From Pseudomonas pudica (GTDB lineage: Bacteria; Pseudomonadota; Gammaproteobacteria; Pseudomonadales; Pseudomonadaceae): a stretch of 61,119 nt of DNA. This document shows positions 7,518 through 15,408 of the stretch, one piece after another. Position 1 is the stretch's first letter. The number at the start of each line of letters is the position of its first letter. The notes under the pieces are model-generated. The model was not told where the DNA came from. It worked only from the letters and a program-made list of their open reading frames with translations, and made no database searches. The stretch lies in contig NZ_JADLJS010000032.1 of NCBI RefSeq assembly GCF_015680405.1, positions 1 through 61,119 on the forward strand. Direction: 5' to 3'. Both the position numbers and the translations under genes were made by a program.

Positions 7518-9116
7518 TCAATGGTGAGCCTTGTGCTCAGCTCCAGCCAACAGATGCCGAATCTTCACTTCCACCCCATCGGTCTGCAGCATCCGCACCC
7601 GCGCCTCGATCTTCAGCTCACCCCGGGTTACCCGGTGGTGATGCCGCAAATGCTCCAGCCACGACTCCTCGAAGAAAAACTCCAGCCACAACGCCGGGTC
7701 CGCACTGTCGCGCATCAACCCCCACGACAACGCGCCATTGCGCTTGCGCATCGCCTCCAGCTCCCGTGCGGCCTGCTGGAACGCCTCGGCCTTGGCCGGG
7801 TCGATGTGGTATTCCACGGTGACCATCACCGGCCCGCTTTCCTTGTCCATGTCGTCGCTCAGCAGTGGCACCGGCCAATGCAGTGACGGCGTCAGCTCCT
7901 CGGCTACGGTTTCCGGTAGCGTCACCTTGCAGGTCAGCAGCGTGCCCAACGCCAGGCCGCCTGCGGCCAGCAGCAGGCTCAAGGTGATCGTTGCATGGCT
8001 GGCCAGCGTGCCCCACAGCAACCCGCCACTGGCCATGGCACCAAAGAAGATCAGGATATACACCGACAAAGCCCGCGCCCGTACCCAGGCAGGCACTGAG
8101 GTCTGTGCCGCCACCTGCAGGTTGGACAGCACGGCAATCCACGCCGCGCCGCTGAGCAGCATCGCCGGTAGCAGCACATAGAAGTTGCGCACCAGCGCCA
8201 GGGCCAGCAGGAACAGTGCATACAGCAGGCTGGCCAGCAGCACCAGGCGGTCGCGGCTGATGCGTTCGCGCAAGCGTGGCAGCAAGGTGGCACCGGCCAC
8301 TGCGCCAATGCCGATGGCCGCCAGCAGCAGGCCGAAATCGGCGGCGGTGCCATGCATCTCGCCACGCACGATCAACGGCAGCAGCGAGGTACCGGCGCTG
8401 GCGCAGAAAAAGAATGCCAAGGCGCGCAATATCACCGCCTGCAAGGGTTTGGCACTGCGCGCGAAACGCAGCCCGGTGCGCATGGCGCCGACGAAACGCT
8501 CGGCCGGCAGCAGCGGCTCCTTCACCTCGCGCTTCCACAGGAACAGCACCAGGATCACCCCGGCGAACGAGATGGCATTCAGGGCGAAGGTCAGCCACGG
8601 GCCGACCATGCTCACCACCACGCCGGCCAAAGCCGGGCCGACGGCGCGTGACACGTTGATACCGACACTGGAAAGCGCCACCGCGTTGGCCAGGTCGTCC
8701 TTGCTCACCAGCTCCGGTGTCAGCGCGCTCCAGGCCGGCATCATCAGTGCCGTGCCGATGCCCAACGCCAGGGTAAGCACCAGCAGCAGGGTGACGTTCA
8801 TCAGCCCGAGCAGGGTCAGGGCCGCCAGCACCACGGCCACCGCAGACATCCACAGTTGCACCAGCAACAGGTAGCGGCGCTTGTCGACGATATCCGCCGC
8901 CGCGCCGGCCGGCAGGGCAAGGAAGAACATCGGTAGCGAGCCGGCTACCTGGATCAGGGCCACATGCAAAGGGCTGGCCGACAGCGTGGTCATCAGCCAG
9001 CCGGCGCCCACCTCGTGCATCCAGGTGCCGATGTTGGAGGCGATGGTGGCGATCCACAGCATGCGGAAGGTGGTGTTGCGCAATGGGCTCCAGGCGCCTG
9101 AAGGGGATGTGCTCAT
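7518..9116 (-). CDS. MFS transporter (MFS_3 type) with C-terminal soluble alpha/beta domain
   Basis: A 532-residue protein. About 400 residues form twelve predicted membrane helices starting at LRNTTFRMLWIATIASNIGTW. A soluble tail of about 110 residues follows (VMVTVEYHIDPAKAEAF ... WLEFFFEESWLEHLRHH), resembling the dimeric alpha/beta barrel of antibiotic-biosynthesis-monooxygenase-like proteins. This combination is known in the MFS_3 (PF05977) family of putative effluxers. I start at the ATG at 9116, one base after the porin stop, with AAAGG upstream. A TTG at 9146 would add ten residues and overlap the porin. The tight spacing indicates a two-gene operon with the porin. The substrate is unknown. 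Confidence 0.85.
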   Translation of the reverse strand: MSTSPSGAWSPLRNTTFRMLWIATIASNIGTWMHEVGAGWLMTTLSASPLHVALIQVAGSLPMFFLALPAGAAADIVDKRRYLLLVQLWMSAVAVVLAALTLLGLMNVTLLLVLTLALGIGTALMMPAWSALTPELVSKDDLANAVALSSVGINVSRAVGPALAGVVVSMVGPWLTFALNAISFAGVILVLFLWKREVKEPLLPAERFVGAMRTGLRFARSAKPLQAVILRALAFFFCASAGTSLLPLIVRGEMHGTAADFGLLLAAIGIGAVAGATLLPRLRERISRDRLVLLASLLYALFLLALALVRNFYVLLPAMLLSGAAWIAVLSNLQVAAQTSVPAWVRARALSVYILIFFGAMASGGLLWGTLASHATITLSLLLAAGGLALGTLLTCKVTLPETVAEELTPSLHWPVPLLSDDMDKESGPVMVTVEYHIDPAKAEAFQQAARELEAMRKRNGALSWGLMRDSADPALWLEFFFEESWLEHLRHHHRVTRGELKIEARVRMLQTDGVEVKIRHLLAGAEHKAHH

Positions 9117-9117
9117 G

Positions 9118-10380
9118 TCAGAAGCTGCCTTTGAGTGGGCATTCAATGATCAGGTAGATCCGGTCGATGTCATCGCCGGCCTGGGCCTGGTTGGCGCGGT
9201 GGCTGACGTGGGAAAACGACAGGCTCAGGTCCTTGGCGGCGCCGGACTGCACCACGTATTTCAGGTCGATGTCGCGTTCCCAGTGCTTGCCGCCGTCGCC
9301 GTACTGGCCCACGTAGACGCCACCGGCTGGGGCATGGCTGCCATCGATGCCACGGCCGCTGACGTAGCGGCCCATCAGGCTCAGGCCGGGGGCGCCAAGG
9401 GTGGCGAAGTCGAGGTCGTAGCGCAGTTGCCACGAGCGCTCGCCGGGGCCGTTGAAGTCGGCGTACTTGATCGAGTTGGCCAGGTAGATCGAGTCGCCGC
9501 CGACGAAGTCGAACGGGGTGTCGCCCTCGACCTTCTGGTAGGCCAGGCTCAGCGCCTGGGCGCCGAAGCTGTACCTGGCCAGCAGGCTGTAGGCGAGGGT
9601 GTCGATTGCCCCGGCACTGGCATTGCCGGTGTCGCGGGTCTTGTACAGGTTGCCGTCCAGGCGCCAGTTGCCCTCGGCCAGGTTCAGGTTGAGGTAGGCC
9701 TGGCGCCAGGTGTCATCCAGCTGGCCTGCGTACAGTGCGCCGCCGAATGGCTCGTCGGGTGCGAACGCGGCGCCGGCCAGGCTGATGGCACGTTTGTCGG
9801 TGGTAGCGCCATAGCCGCTGAAGTCATCGTGGCTGGAGCTGTTGTCCTGGTTGTTGAAGGCGGTGAAATGCCCGGCCTGCAGGCGCCAGTCGGGCAGGTC
9901 GGTGTTGTCCAGGAACCAGCCGGTGGCGTACTCCGGGTGCAGGCGTTTGTCGCTGGTGTCGAACACCGGGGTTTCCACGGTCATTTCGCCGTAGCGCAGT
10001 TGGGTATTGCCCAGGCGCAGCTTGAGTGCGGCGCCGGCGCTTGAGTAGTCGGACTCGGCGCGGCCATCGCTGTCGCGCGGCAGCAGGCCGGTGCCGGCAT
10101 GGCCGCGGCCGCCGTCCAGCTTGAGGCCGAGAAAACCATGGGCATCGATGCCGACGCCGAGCGTGCCCTCGGTGAAGCCGGAGCGGATTTCGCCAATGAA
10201 ACCCTGGGCCCATTCCTGGCGGTAGTTCTGGCCACTGCCGGAGGGCGAGCGGAAGTCGCTGTGCAGGAAGTAGTTGCGGCTGAGCAGCGACCAGCCGGGT
10301 TCGTCAGCCTGGCTGAGTACCGGGCATAGGGCGAGGGTGGCGAGCAGGGCGCGGCCTGGTCCGGGGTTGGCGCGGATCAT
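9118..10380 (-). CDS. OprD-family outer-membrane porin
   Basis: A 420-residue protein with a signal peptide (RALLATLALCPVLSQA, about residues 10-25). Features typical of OprD-family substrate-specific porins follow: LLSRNYFLHSDFR near the mature N-terminus, KLRLGNTQLRYGEM, FHSDKRL-like loop motifs, and alternating beta-strand sequence to the C-terminus, ending YLIIECPLKGSF with a terminal Phe. Such porins admit small organic acids, amino acids or aromatics. I chose the ATG at 10380, preceded by TTGGAGG; further upstream the reading frame is open but has no leader. It is the first gene of an apparent operon with the MFS gene, and a LysR gene lies upstream on the same strand. Confidence 0.9.
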   Translation of the reverse strand: MIRANPGPGRALLATLALCPVLSQADEPGWSLLSRNYFLHSDFRSPSGSGQNYRQEWAQGFIGEIRSGFTEGTLGVGIDAHGFLGLKLDGGRGHAGTGLLPRDSDGRAESDYSSAGAALKLRLGNTQLRYGEMTVETPVFDTSDKRLHPEYATGWFLDNTDLPDWRLQAGHFTAFNNQDNSSSHDDFSGYGATTDKRAISLAGAAFAPDEPFGGALYAGQLDDTWRQAYLNLNLAEGNWRLDGNLYKTRDTGNASAGAIDTLAYSLLARYSFGAQALSLAYQKVEGDTPFDFVGGDSIYLANSIKYADFNGPGERSWQLRYDLDFATLGAPGLSLMGRYVSGRGIDGSHAPAGGVYVGQYGDGGKHWERDIDLKYVVQSGAAKDLSLSFSHVSHRANQAQAGDDIDRIYLIIECPLKGSF

Positions 10381-10460
10381 GGGGCCTCCAAGGGGGATGA
10401 TCCGGGACTGTGGAGCAAGGATAGGCCAGCGGTCTTGTAAGGTTGTGCTGGAACGGGCAG

Positions 10461-11318
10461 CTAGAGGCTGAACGCCTTGGCGATCGCATCGATCACCACC
10501 CGCACCCGCGCCGTATGGCGGACATCCTGATGGGTCACCAGCCAGATGTCGTAAGGCCTGCCTTGCGCCCACACTTGCTGTAAGCCCGCACGTGCGCCCA
10601 TCGGCACCGGCAGTTCACCCAGCCCGATGCCACTGGCCAGTGCTTGGCGCACCATCAGCCCCGAGGTGCAAGTCATGGCGATGCGCCCTTTGGCGATCGG
10701 TTCGCCGGCCAGTGTCACCTCCTTGCCGCTGTCCAGATAAGGCTGGTAGATCACCAGTTCGTGCCCGGCAAACGCACCACCGGGCACCGGCTCGCCAAAG
10801 TGCTTGAGGTACGTATGCGAGGCGAACAGTGCGGTTTGCCAGCGCGCCAGGCTCCGCACCACCAGTTCAGGGTTGTCCGGCTTGTGCGTACGTACGGCGA
10901 TATCTGCCTCGCGCTGGCTGAGGTTGAGCATCTGCGTGGACGCGTGCAATTGCACTTCGATCCCAGGGTGTTCCAGGCGCAACCGAGCCACGGCTGGGAT
11001 GATGAAGTCCGATGCGAAGGCGTCGGTACTGGTCACTCTCACTACTCCGCTCAGGCGGTCATCCAGTCCAAGAATCTGCCGCTGCAGGCCGGCGGCGGCA
11101 GATTCCATCGCCAAGGCAGCCCGCATAGCCACTTCGCCGGCGCTGGTCAGTGAGTAACCGCTGGAGGTCCGCAGGAACAGCGTGGCATGCAGCGCGCCCT
11201 CCAGCGATGCGAGCCGGCGACCCACCGTGGCCTGGTCCACGCCCAGGCGGCGTGCGGCGCCGCGCAGGGTTTGCTCGCGGCACAATGCAAGAAACACGCG
11301 GGTGTCGTCCCAGTTCAT
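10461..11318 (-). CDS. LysR-family transcriptional regulator
   Basis: A 285-residue regulator. The N-terminal winged HTH occupies residues 1-60 (LRGAARRLGVDQATVGRRLASLEG). A type-2 periplasmic-binding-like effector domain starts near residue 88 (GVVRVTSTDAFASDF). It is transcribed away from the YbfB-type MFS gene, with a 128-base gap, and towards the porin/MFS pair, so either could be its target. LysR proteins usually control the divergent neighbour. The ligand is unknown. Confidence 0.88.
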   Translation of the reverse strand: MNWDDTRVFLALCREQTLRGAARRLGVDQATVGRRLASLEGALHATLFLRTSSGYSLTSAGEVAMRAALAMESAAAGLQRQILGLDDRLSGVVRVTSTDAFASDFIIPAVARLRLEHPGIEVQLHASTQMLNLSQREADIAVRTHKPDNPELVVRSLARWQTALFASHTYLKHFGEPVPGGAFAGHELVIYQPYLDSGKEVTLAGEPIAKGRIAMTCTSGLMVRQALASGIGLGELPVPMGARAGLQQVWAQGRPYDIWLVTHQDVRHTARVRVVIDAIAKAFSL

Positions 11319-11446
11319 CGAAGTCGTCCTCGGTGATGCGAAAATGCAGGGCTGGTATGTAAACTCGCTGCGTTATTTCATCGTTCGGCGAATTTATGCT
11401 TTCCCCATCACCATCATCAAGCGCCGTTCACGGGGCAGGGGAAATC

Positions 11447-12643
11447 ATGAACAATTCGATACGTGCACCCTGGTTGCCGATTTGGGCTGGGCTATGTGCC
11501 AGCCTGGTCGGGATCGGCCTGGCACGGTTTGCCTATACACCGCTGATTCCGGCACTGATCGGTGCTCACTGGTTCGCCAGTTCAGCAGTGGTCTATCTGG
11601 GGGCGGCAAACCTGGCCGGCTACCTGATCGGCGCCCTGATTGGCAGGCCGCTGGCTGCCCGGTGGTCGAGCGCCATGGCGCTGCGCGGCATGATGGTGCT
11701 GGTGAGCCTGACATTCCTGGCGTGTGCCTGGCCGTTGTCGGTGAGCTGGTTCTTTGCCTGGCGCCTGCTGTCGGGCGTGGCAGGTGGTGTGATCATGGTG
11801 CTGGTGGCCAGCGCAATATTGCCCCATGTCACTGCCTCGCGACGCGGCCTGGCCAGCGGGGCCATCTTCCTGGGCCTGGGCCTGGGCGTCGCGGCTTCTG
11901 CGAGTCTGGTGCCATGGTTGCTGGATAAAGGCCTGCAGCAGACCTGGCTGGGGCTGGCCGCGTTGTCGCTGCTGCTGACCGTTACCAGCTGGGCAGGCTG
12001 GCCCGTTGAACTTGAACATTCGTCGGTGCCCCCCGCACGGCGGCAGGCGGCGGTTTCACCCGCAATTCTCGTGCTGTTTGGGCAATACGCGTTGATGGCC
12101 ACGGCGCTGGTGGCACCCATGATGTTTCTGGTCGATTACATCAGCCGCGGCCTGGGCGCGGGCACCCACGCTGGCGCTGTAATATGGGGTCTCTATGGCC
12201 TGGGCGCGATTGCCGGACCGGTACTGTATGGGTTGTTGGCCGATCACCTCGGTGCCCGTGCCGGCATTCGTCTGGTGCTGCTGGCACAACTGGGTGCGAT
12301 CGGGATCTTGCTGAGCAGTCACGACCTGCGCCTGCTGGGTGCCGCCGCGCTGCTGATCGGCTCCTTCCCCCCGGGCATCGTGCCACTGGCGCTTGCCAGA
12401 GTGCATCAGCTGGTGGACGGCCATGATCGGCAGAATGCGACCTGGAGCCGTGCGACAGTTTCGTTCGCCAGTTTTCAGGCCATTGCCGGCTACGCATACT
12501 CGGCGTTGTTCGCCGCCACGGATGGCCACTACGGTGTGCTGTTCGCGGTGGCGGCCGGGGCGGTGTTGCTGGCGCTGCTGGTCGACCTGCTGCTCAAGGA
12601 GCGTCAGGCCATGTCGCTGATGGCGAACTCTTCGGCCAGGTGA
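11447..12643 (+). CDS. YbfB/YjiJ-family MFS transporter
   Basis: A 398-residue membrane protein with about twelve hydrophobic helices. The opening WLPIWAGLCASLVGIGLARFAYTPLIPALI is the signature of the YbfB/YjiJ (DUF1228-type) MFS family. The short cytosolic tail LLLKERQAM ends in the last 40 bases of a convergent LysR gene. The start at 11447 has GGGGAAATC upstream. The gene is divergent from the LysR at 11318, which probably regulates it. The substrate is unknown; some family members export metabolites or drugs. Confidence 0.85.
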   Translation: MNNSIRAPWLPIWAGLCASLVGIGLARFAYTPLIPALIGAHWFASSAVVYLGAANLAGYLIGALIGRPLAARWSSAMALRGMMVLVSLTFLACAWPLSVSWFFAWRLLSGVAGGVIMVLVASAILPHVTASRRGLASGAIFLGLGLGVAASASLVPWLLDKGLQQTWLGLAALSLLLTVTSWAGWPVELEHSSVPPARRQAAVSPAILVLFGQYALMATALVAPMMFLVDYISRGLGAGTHAGAVIWGLYGLGAIAGPVLYGLLADHLGARAGIRLVLLAQLGAIGILLSSHDLRLLGAAALLIGSFPPGIVPLALARVHQLVDGHDRQNATWSRATVSFASFQAIAGYAYSALFAATDGHYGVLFAVAAGAVLLALLVDLLLKERQAMSLMANSSAR

Positions 12644-13515
12644 TCGATCAGCGCACGCACCGAAGGCAGCAACCCGCGCCGCGACGGGAAGATCGCATGC
12701 ACGATGCCGCAACGCGGGTGCCAGTCGGGCAACAACTCCACCAGCCGCCCCGCTGCCAGGTCCTCACGCACCGCCACCCGCGGCAGGTGCGCAATACCCA
12801 CCCCCGCCACCACGAAATGGCGCAGGGCAAACAGGTCGTCCGTCACCATGCGCGGTGTGTGCGGGATGACGATGCTGCGGCTGCTGTCCTCGCCCTGGAA
12901 CAGCTCCCACTGGTACTCACGCTGGGCGCTGCCCCAATGCACGCTGGGGAGCGTGCCGAGCAGCTGCGGGTCGAAGCCCTTGGGCAACTGCTCCAGGTAC
13001 TGCGGCTGGCCGACCAGGCACTGGGTACTGTTGCTCAGCACCTTCATCACCATGTCGGTGTTCTCCAGCGGCGGAAAGCGCACCCGCAGGGCGATGTCGA
13101 AACCCTCGTGCAGCAGGTCGACGCGGCGGTTGGTGCTCTCGATGAACAGCTCCACCTGCGGGTACTTGAGCATGTAGCGGGTCAGCATCGGCCCGACCCA
13201 GGAATTGAGCAGGGTGGTCGGGCAACTGATACGCACCAGGCCGCGTGGTTCGCTGCGGTTGCGCTCGATGATCTCTGCCGCGCCCTCGGCTTCCACGCGC
13301 ATGGCCAGGCAACGGTTGTAGTAGGCCTGGCCAATCTCGGTCAGCGAGCAGTGGCGGCTGGTGCGGTGCAGCAGGCGCACGCCGAGGCGGTCCTCAAGGT
13401 CGGCGATGCGCCGGCTGAGCTTCGACTTGGGCATGTCCAGCGCCCGGCCGGCAGGTGCGAAGCCACCGTGTTCCACGACTTGGGTGAAGTAGTAGAGGGA
13501 GTTGAGGTCTTCCAA
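12604..13515 (-). CDS. LysR-family regulator, candidate controller of ycaC copies
   Basis: A 303-residue LysR protein. The HTH occupies about residues 18-45 (GFAPAGRALDMPKSKLSRRIADLE) and the effector domain starts near GLVRISCPTTLLNSW. I use the TTG at 13515 because GGAGACCGATCA precedes it and LEDLNSLYYFTQVVEHGGF is the expected N-terminus. The ATG at 13587 would translate through a REP element. Its 3' end overlaps the convergent MFS gene by 40 bases. It is divergent from ycaC copy 2; the gap holds a REP pair and an 18-bp palindrome that also precedes ycaC copy 1. I infer that it controls both copies. Confidence 0.82.
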   Translation of the reverse strand: MEDLNSLYYFTQVVEHGGFAPAGRALDMPKSKLSRRIADLEDRLGVRLLHRTSRHCSLTEIGQAYYNRCLAMRVEAEGAAEIIERNRSEPRGLVRISCPTTLLNSWVGPMLTRYMLKYPQVELFIESTNRRVDLLHEGFDIALRVRFPPLENTDMVMKVLSNSTQCLVGQPQYLEQLPKGFDPQLLGTLPSVHWGSAQREYQWELFQGEDSSRSIVIPHTPRMVTDDLFALRHFVVAGVGIAHLPRVAVREDLAAGRLVELLPDWHPRCGIVHAIFPSRRGLLPSVRALIDHLAEEFAISDMA

Positions 13516-13544
13516 TGATCGGTCTCCGGTTGTTGGCAGCCTGT

Positions 13545-13643
13545 GCTGGCCTCTTCGCGGGCACGCCCGCTCCCACAGGTACCGCACTGGCCTTGAAACT
13601 TGTGCGATCCCAGTGGGAGCGGGCGTGCCCGCGAAGAGGCCAG
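13545..13643. repeat. REP pair (REPIN) inside a divergent regulatory gap
   Basis: Inverted units CTGGCCTCTTCGCGGGCACG and its partner ending at 13643. It separates the LysR start from the shared palindrome by exactly the spacing seen at copy 1 (20 bases to the palindrome). Confidence 0.9.
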
Positions 13644-13663
13644 TAAATCCAGTGCAAATCTAT

Positions 13664-13681
13664 CGTTCATAAAACGGAACG
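13664..13681. promoter_or_regulatory. Putative LysR-type operator of ycaC copy 2
   Basis: CGTTCATAAAACGGAACG, a CGTTC...GAACG interrupted palindrome, 131 bases before the start codon. It differs by one base from the element at 3103. The following 110 bases are also similar, including GCTATCTACCGCC, which may hold the -10 region. Confidence 0.55.
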
Positions 13682-13794
13682 CTAAAGCCAAATTCTGCTA
13701 TCTACCGCCGTAAAGGTGATGATTTTAATCTGTGCCCATCAACACGAAACACCCCAGATTGCTGAAAAATTCATAACCCTTAGGAGCACAGACC

Positions 13795-14424
13795 ATGAGC
13801 AAATTCACCTACAACCGCCTGAACAAAGACGACGCCGCTGTCCTGCTGGTCGACCACCAGGCTGGCCTGCTGTCCCTGGTCCGTGACATCGAGCCGGACA
13901 AGTTCAAGAACAACGTGCTGGCCCTGGCCGACCTGGCCAAGTTCTTCAACCTGCCGACCATCCTCACCACCAGCTTCGAACAAGGCCCCAACGGCCCGCT
14001 GGTACCAGAGCTGAAAGCCCTGTTCCCGGACGCCCCGTACATCGCCCGCCCAGGCCAGATCAACGCCTGGGACAACGAAGACTTCGTCAAGGCGGTGAAG
14101 GCCACTGGCAAGAAGCAGCTGATCATTGCTGGCGTGGTGACTGAGGTCTGTGTAGCGTTCCCGGCGCTGTCGGCCCTGGAAGAGGAGTTCGAAGTGTTCG
14201 TGGTGACCGATGCTTCCGGCACCTTCAACGAAATGACCCGCGATGCTGCCCATGACCGCATGAGCCGCGCCGGCGCGCAAATGATGACCTGGTTCGGCGT
14301 GGCCTGTGAGCTGCACCGCGACTGGCGCAACGACATCGAAGGGCTGGCGGCGCTGTGCTCCAACCACATTCCGGATTATCGCAACCTGATTACCAGCTAC
14401 AACGCGCTGACTGCGGGTAAGTAA
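13795..14424 (+). CDS. ycaC: YcaC-type isochorismatase-fold hydrolase, copy 2
   Basis: A 209-residue near-twin of copy 1, with Asp20, Arg85 and Cys119 all kept. Differences are concentrated at the two ends (MSKFTYN, and a C-terminus of NALTAGK) plus A36K and a few others. The ribosome-binding site is TAGGAGCACAGACC. It is monocistronic: a strong terminator follows within 20 bases. Its similarity to copy 1 extends through the promoter, so the duplicated unit is promoter plus gene. The divergent LysR gene is absent at copy 1. YcaC-like proteins are abundant and stress-associated in several bacteria, but the substrate is not known. Confidence 0.9.
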   Translation: MSKFTYNRLNKDDAAVLLVDHQAGLLSLVRDIEPDKFKNNVLALADLAKFFNLPTILTTSFEQGPNGPLVPELKALFPDAPYIARPGQINAWDNEDFVKAVKATGKKQLIIAGVVTEVCVAFPALSALEEEFEVFVVTDASGTFNEMTRDAAHDRMSRAGAQMMTWFGVACELHRDWRNDIEGLAALCSNHIPDYRNLITSYNALTAGK

Positions 14425-14443
14425 CAGCCCGTTAGTTGAATGC

Positions 14444-14481
14444 AAAAAGGCCGGTTCCCTCTGTAGGGAGCTGGCCTTTTT
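14444..14481 (+). terminator. Rho-independent terminator of ycaC copy 2
   Basis: AAAAAGGCCGGTTCCCT, loop, then AGGGAGCTGGCCTTTTT. A long GC stem flanked by A and T tracts. Confidence 0.9.
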
Positions 14482-14491
14482 CGTTTGCTGC

Positions 14492-14591
14492 GCTGGCCCT
14501 TTCGCGGGTAAACCCGCTCCCACATGTACTGCACAGTTTCAGCGCCTGTGGTGATCCTTGTGGGAGCGGGTTCACCCGCGAAGAGGCCAGC
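14492..14591. repeat. REP pair (REPIN)
   Basis: Inverted units GCTGGCCCTTTCGCGGGTAA and the partner ending GAAGAGGCCAGC, about 40 bases apart, just before the 3' end of a convergent small gene. Confidence 0.9.
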
Positions 14592-14601
14592 AAGGGCAAC
14601 A

Positions 14602-14895
14602 TCAATTCATGGGCTGCGACTCAATCCCATCCAGCAATGCCTCAACCAATCCTTCTGCCATTTCGAGCGCATTCAGGTTGCTCCAGAACAGGCTCTTGCC
14701 GGTTTCATCCAGGTGTTCCAGGGCTTTGTAGCCACAGTCGTAGGCGCCGCGCAGGTACTGGGCGACATGCACCAGGGCGTCGTGGGCGGAGACGCCCGGG
14801 TTTACTGTGAACAAAGGTGGATGGCCGGCATCGCAGCGGCTGAAAGCGCGCTCTTTGGTGTCGGGAAGAGGTGGATTGGGGACAATTTTATTCAT
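14602..14895 (-). CDS. Small DUF3077/DUF6124-type protein
   Basis: A 97-residue protein common in Pseudomonas, with no assigned role. A proline-rich start (NPPLPDTKERAFS) leads into a predicted all-helical body (FTVNPGVSAHDALVHVAQYLRGAYD ... LFWSNLNALEMAEGLVEALLDGI). That pattern, including a conserved Asn-Pro-Gly turn, fits the family once named DUF3077. I start at the ATG at 14895, preceded by CGGAG with about 9 bases spacing; an upstream in-frame ATG would add a basic stretch unlike the family. No signal peptide or membrane helix. Confidence 0.75.
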   Translation of the reverse strand: MNKIVPNPPLPDTKERAFSRCDAGHPPLFTVNPGVSAHDALVHVAQYLRGAYDCGYKALEHLDETGKSLFWSNLNALEMAEGLVEALLDGIESQPMN

Positions 14896-15223
14896 AGCCA
14901 AACTCCGATAGAGGTTGGCCGGCACCATCCGTTTCCACGCGAAGGGTGGTGGCTGCACGCGGGGTGGAAAGCCAGGCTATCGGAACCCCGGCAGGCCATT
15001 CGGCCTCCCGCGCGCAGCTGCCATGACAACAGCTATTCCGATTTACCTGCCGGGTTTCCACACCCGATCGCTGAACCGACAGCGACCCGGCAAGCCTAGA
15101 GAGCAGGCTTTCCCCGGACAATCAGACGGGCTTCGACACGGTGCGTAGGATAATTCGTCAGATGGTATGGCTGAGTAGGAAATGGCTCGCAACGAAGTAG
15201 GATGCCGCTGATATTTTTGTGCA
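14896..15223. other. Gene-free stretch, nothing recognised
   Basis: About 330 bases between the small DUF gene and a REP pair. It holds no convincing open frame with a ribosome-binding site, no tRNA-like fold that I can see, and no clear terminator. The middle part is less GC-rich than the surrounding genes. It must contain the promoter of the small minus-strand gene. Confidence 0.5.
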
Positions 15224-15344
15224 CTGGGTCCGCTGCGCGGCCCTTCGCGGGCACGCCCGCTCCCACAGGAGTGCGCAAGCCTGGCAAGCGGCGCAGTACC
15301 TGTGGGAGCGGGCGTGCCCGCGAAGGGCCGCGCAGCGGACCCAG
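15224..15344. repeat. REP pair with perfect 46-base inverted arms
   Basis: Arms 15224-15269 and 15299-15344 are exact reverse complements over 46 bases (CTGGGTCCGCTGCGCGGCCC ... to the usual CCCGCTCCCACAGG). The loop is 29 bases. This is the most perfect hairpin in the window and extends beyond the usual REP core on both sides. Confidence 0.95.
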
Positions 15345-15408
15345 ACAATCTCAAGCCAAAAATACAAAAGAGGGCCTGAGCCCTCTTCCTGAATCGATGC
15401 GCCAACCC

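Noticed and set aside
10381..10572. 64-codon N-terminal extension of the OprD-type porin
   Set aside because: It would precede the signal peptide and has no ribosome-binding site; the ATG at 10380 has TTGGAGG before it.
13516..13587. N-terminal extension of the LysR protein to an ATG at 13587
   Set aside because: The extension is translated REP sequence (LWERACPRR, a string seen wherever this repeat is read); the TTG at 13515 with GGAGA is better.
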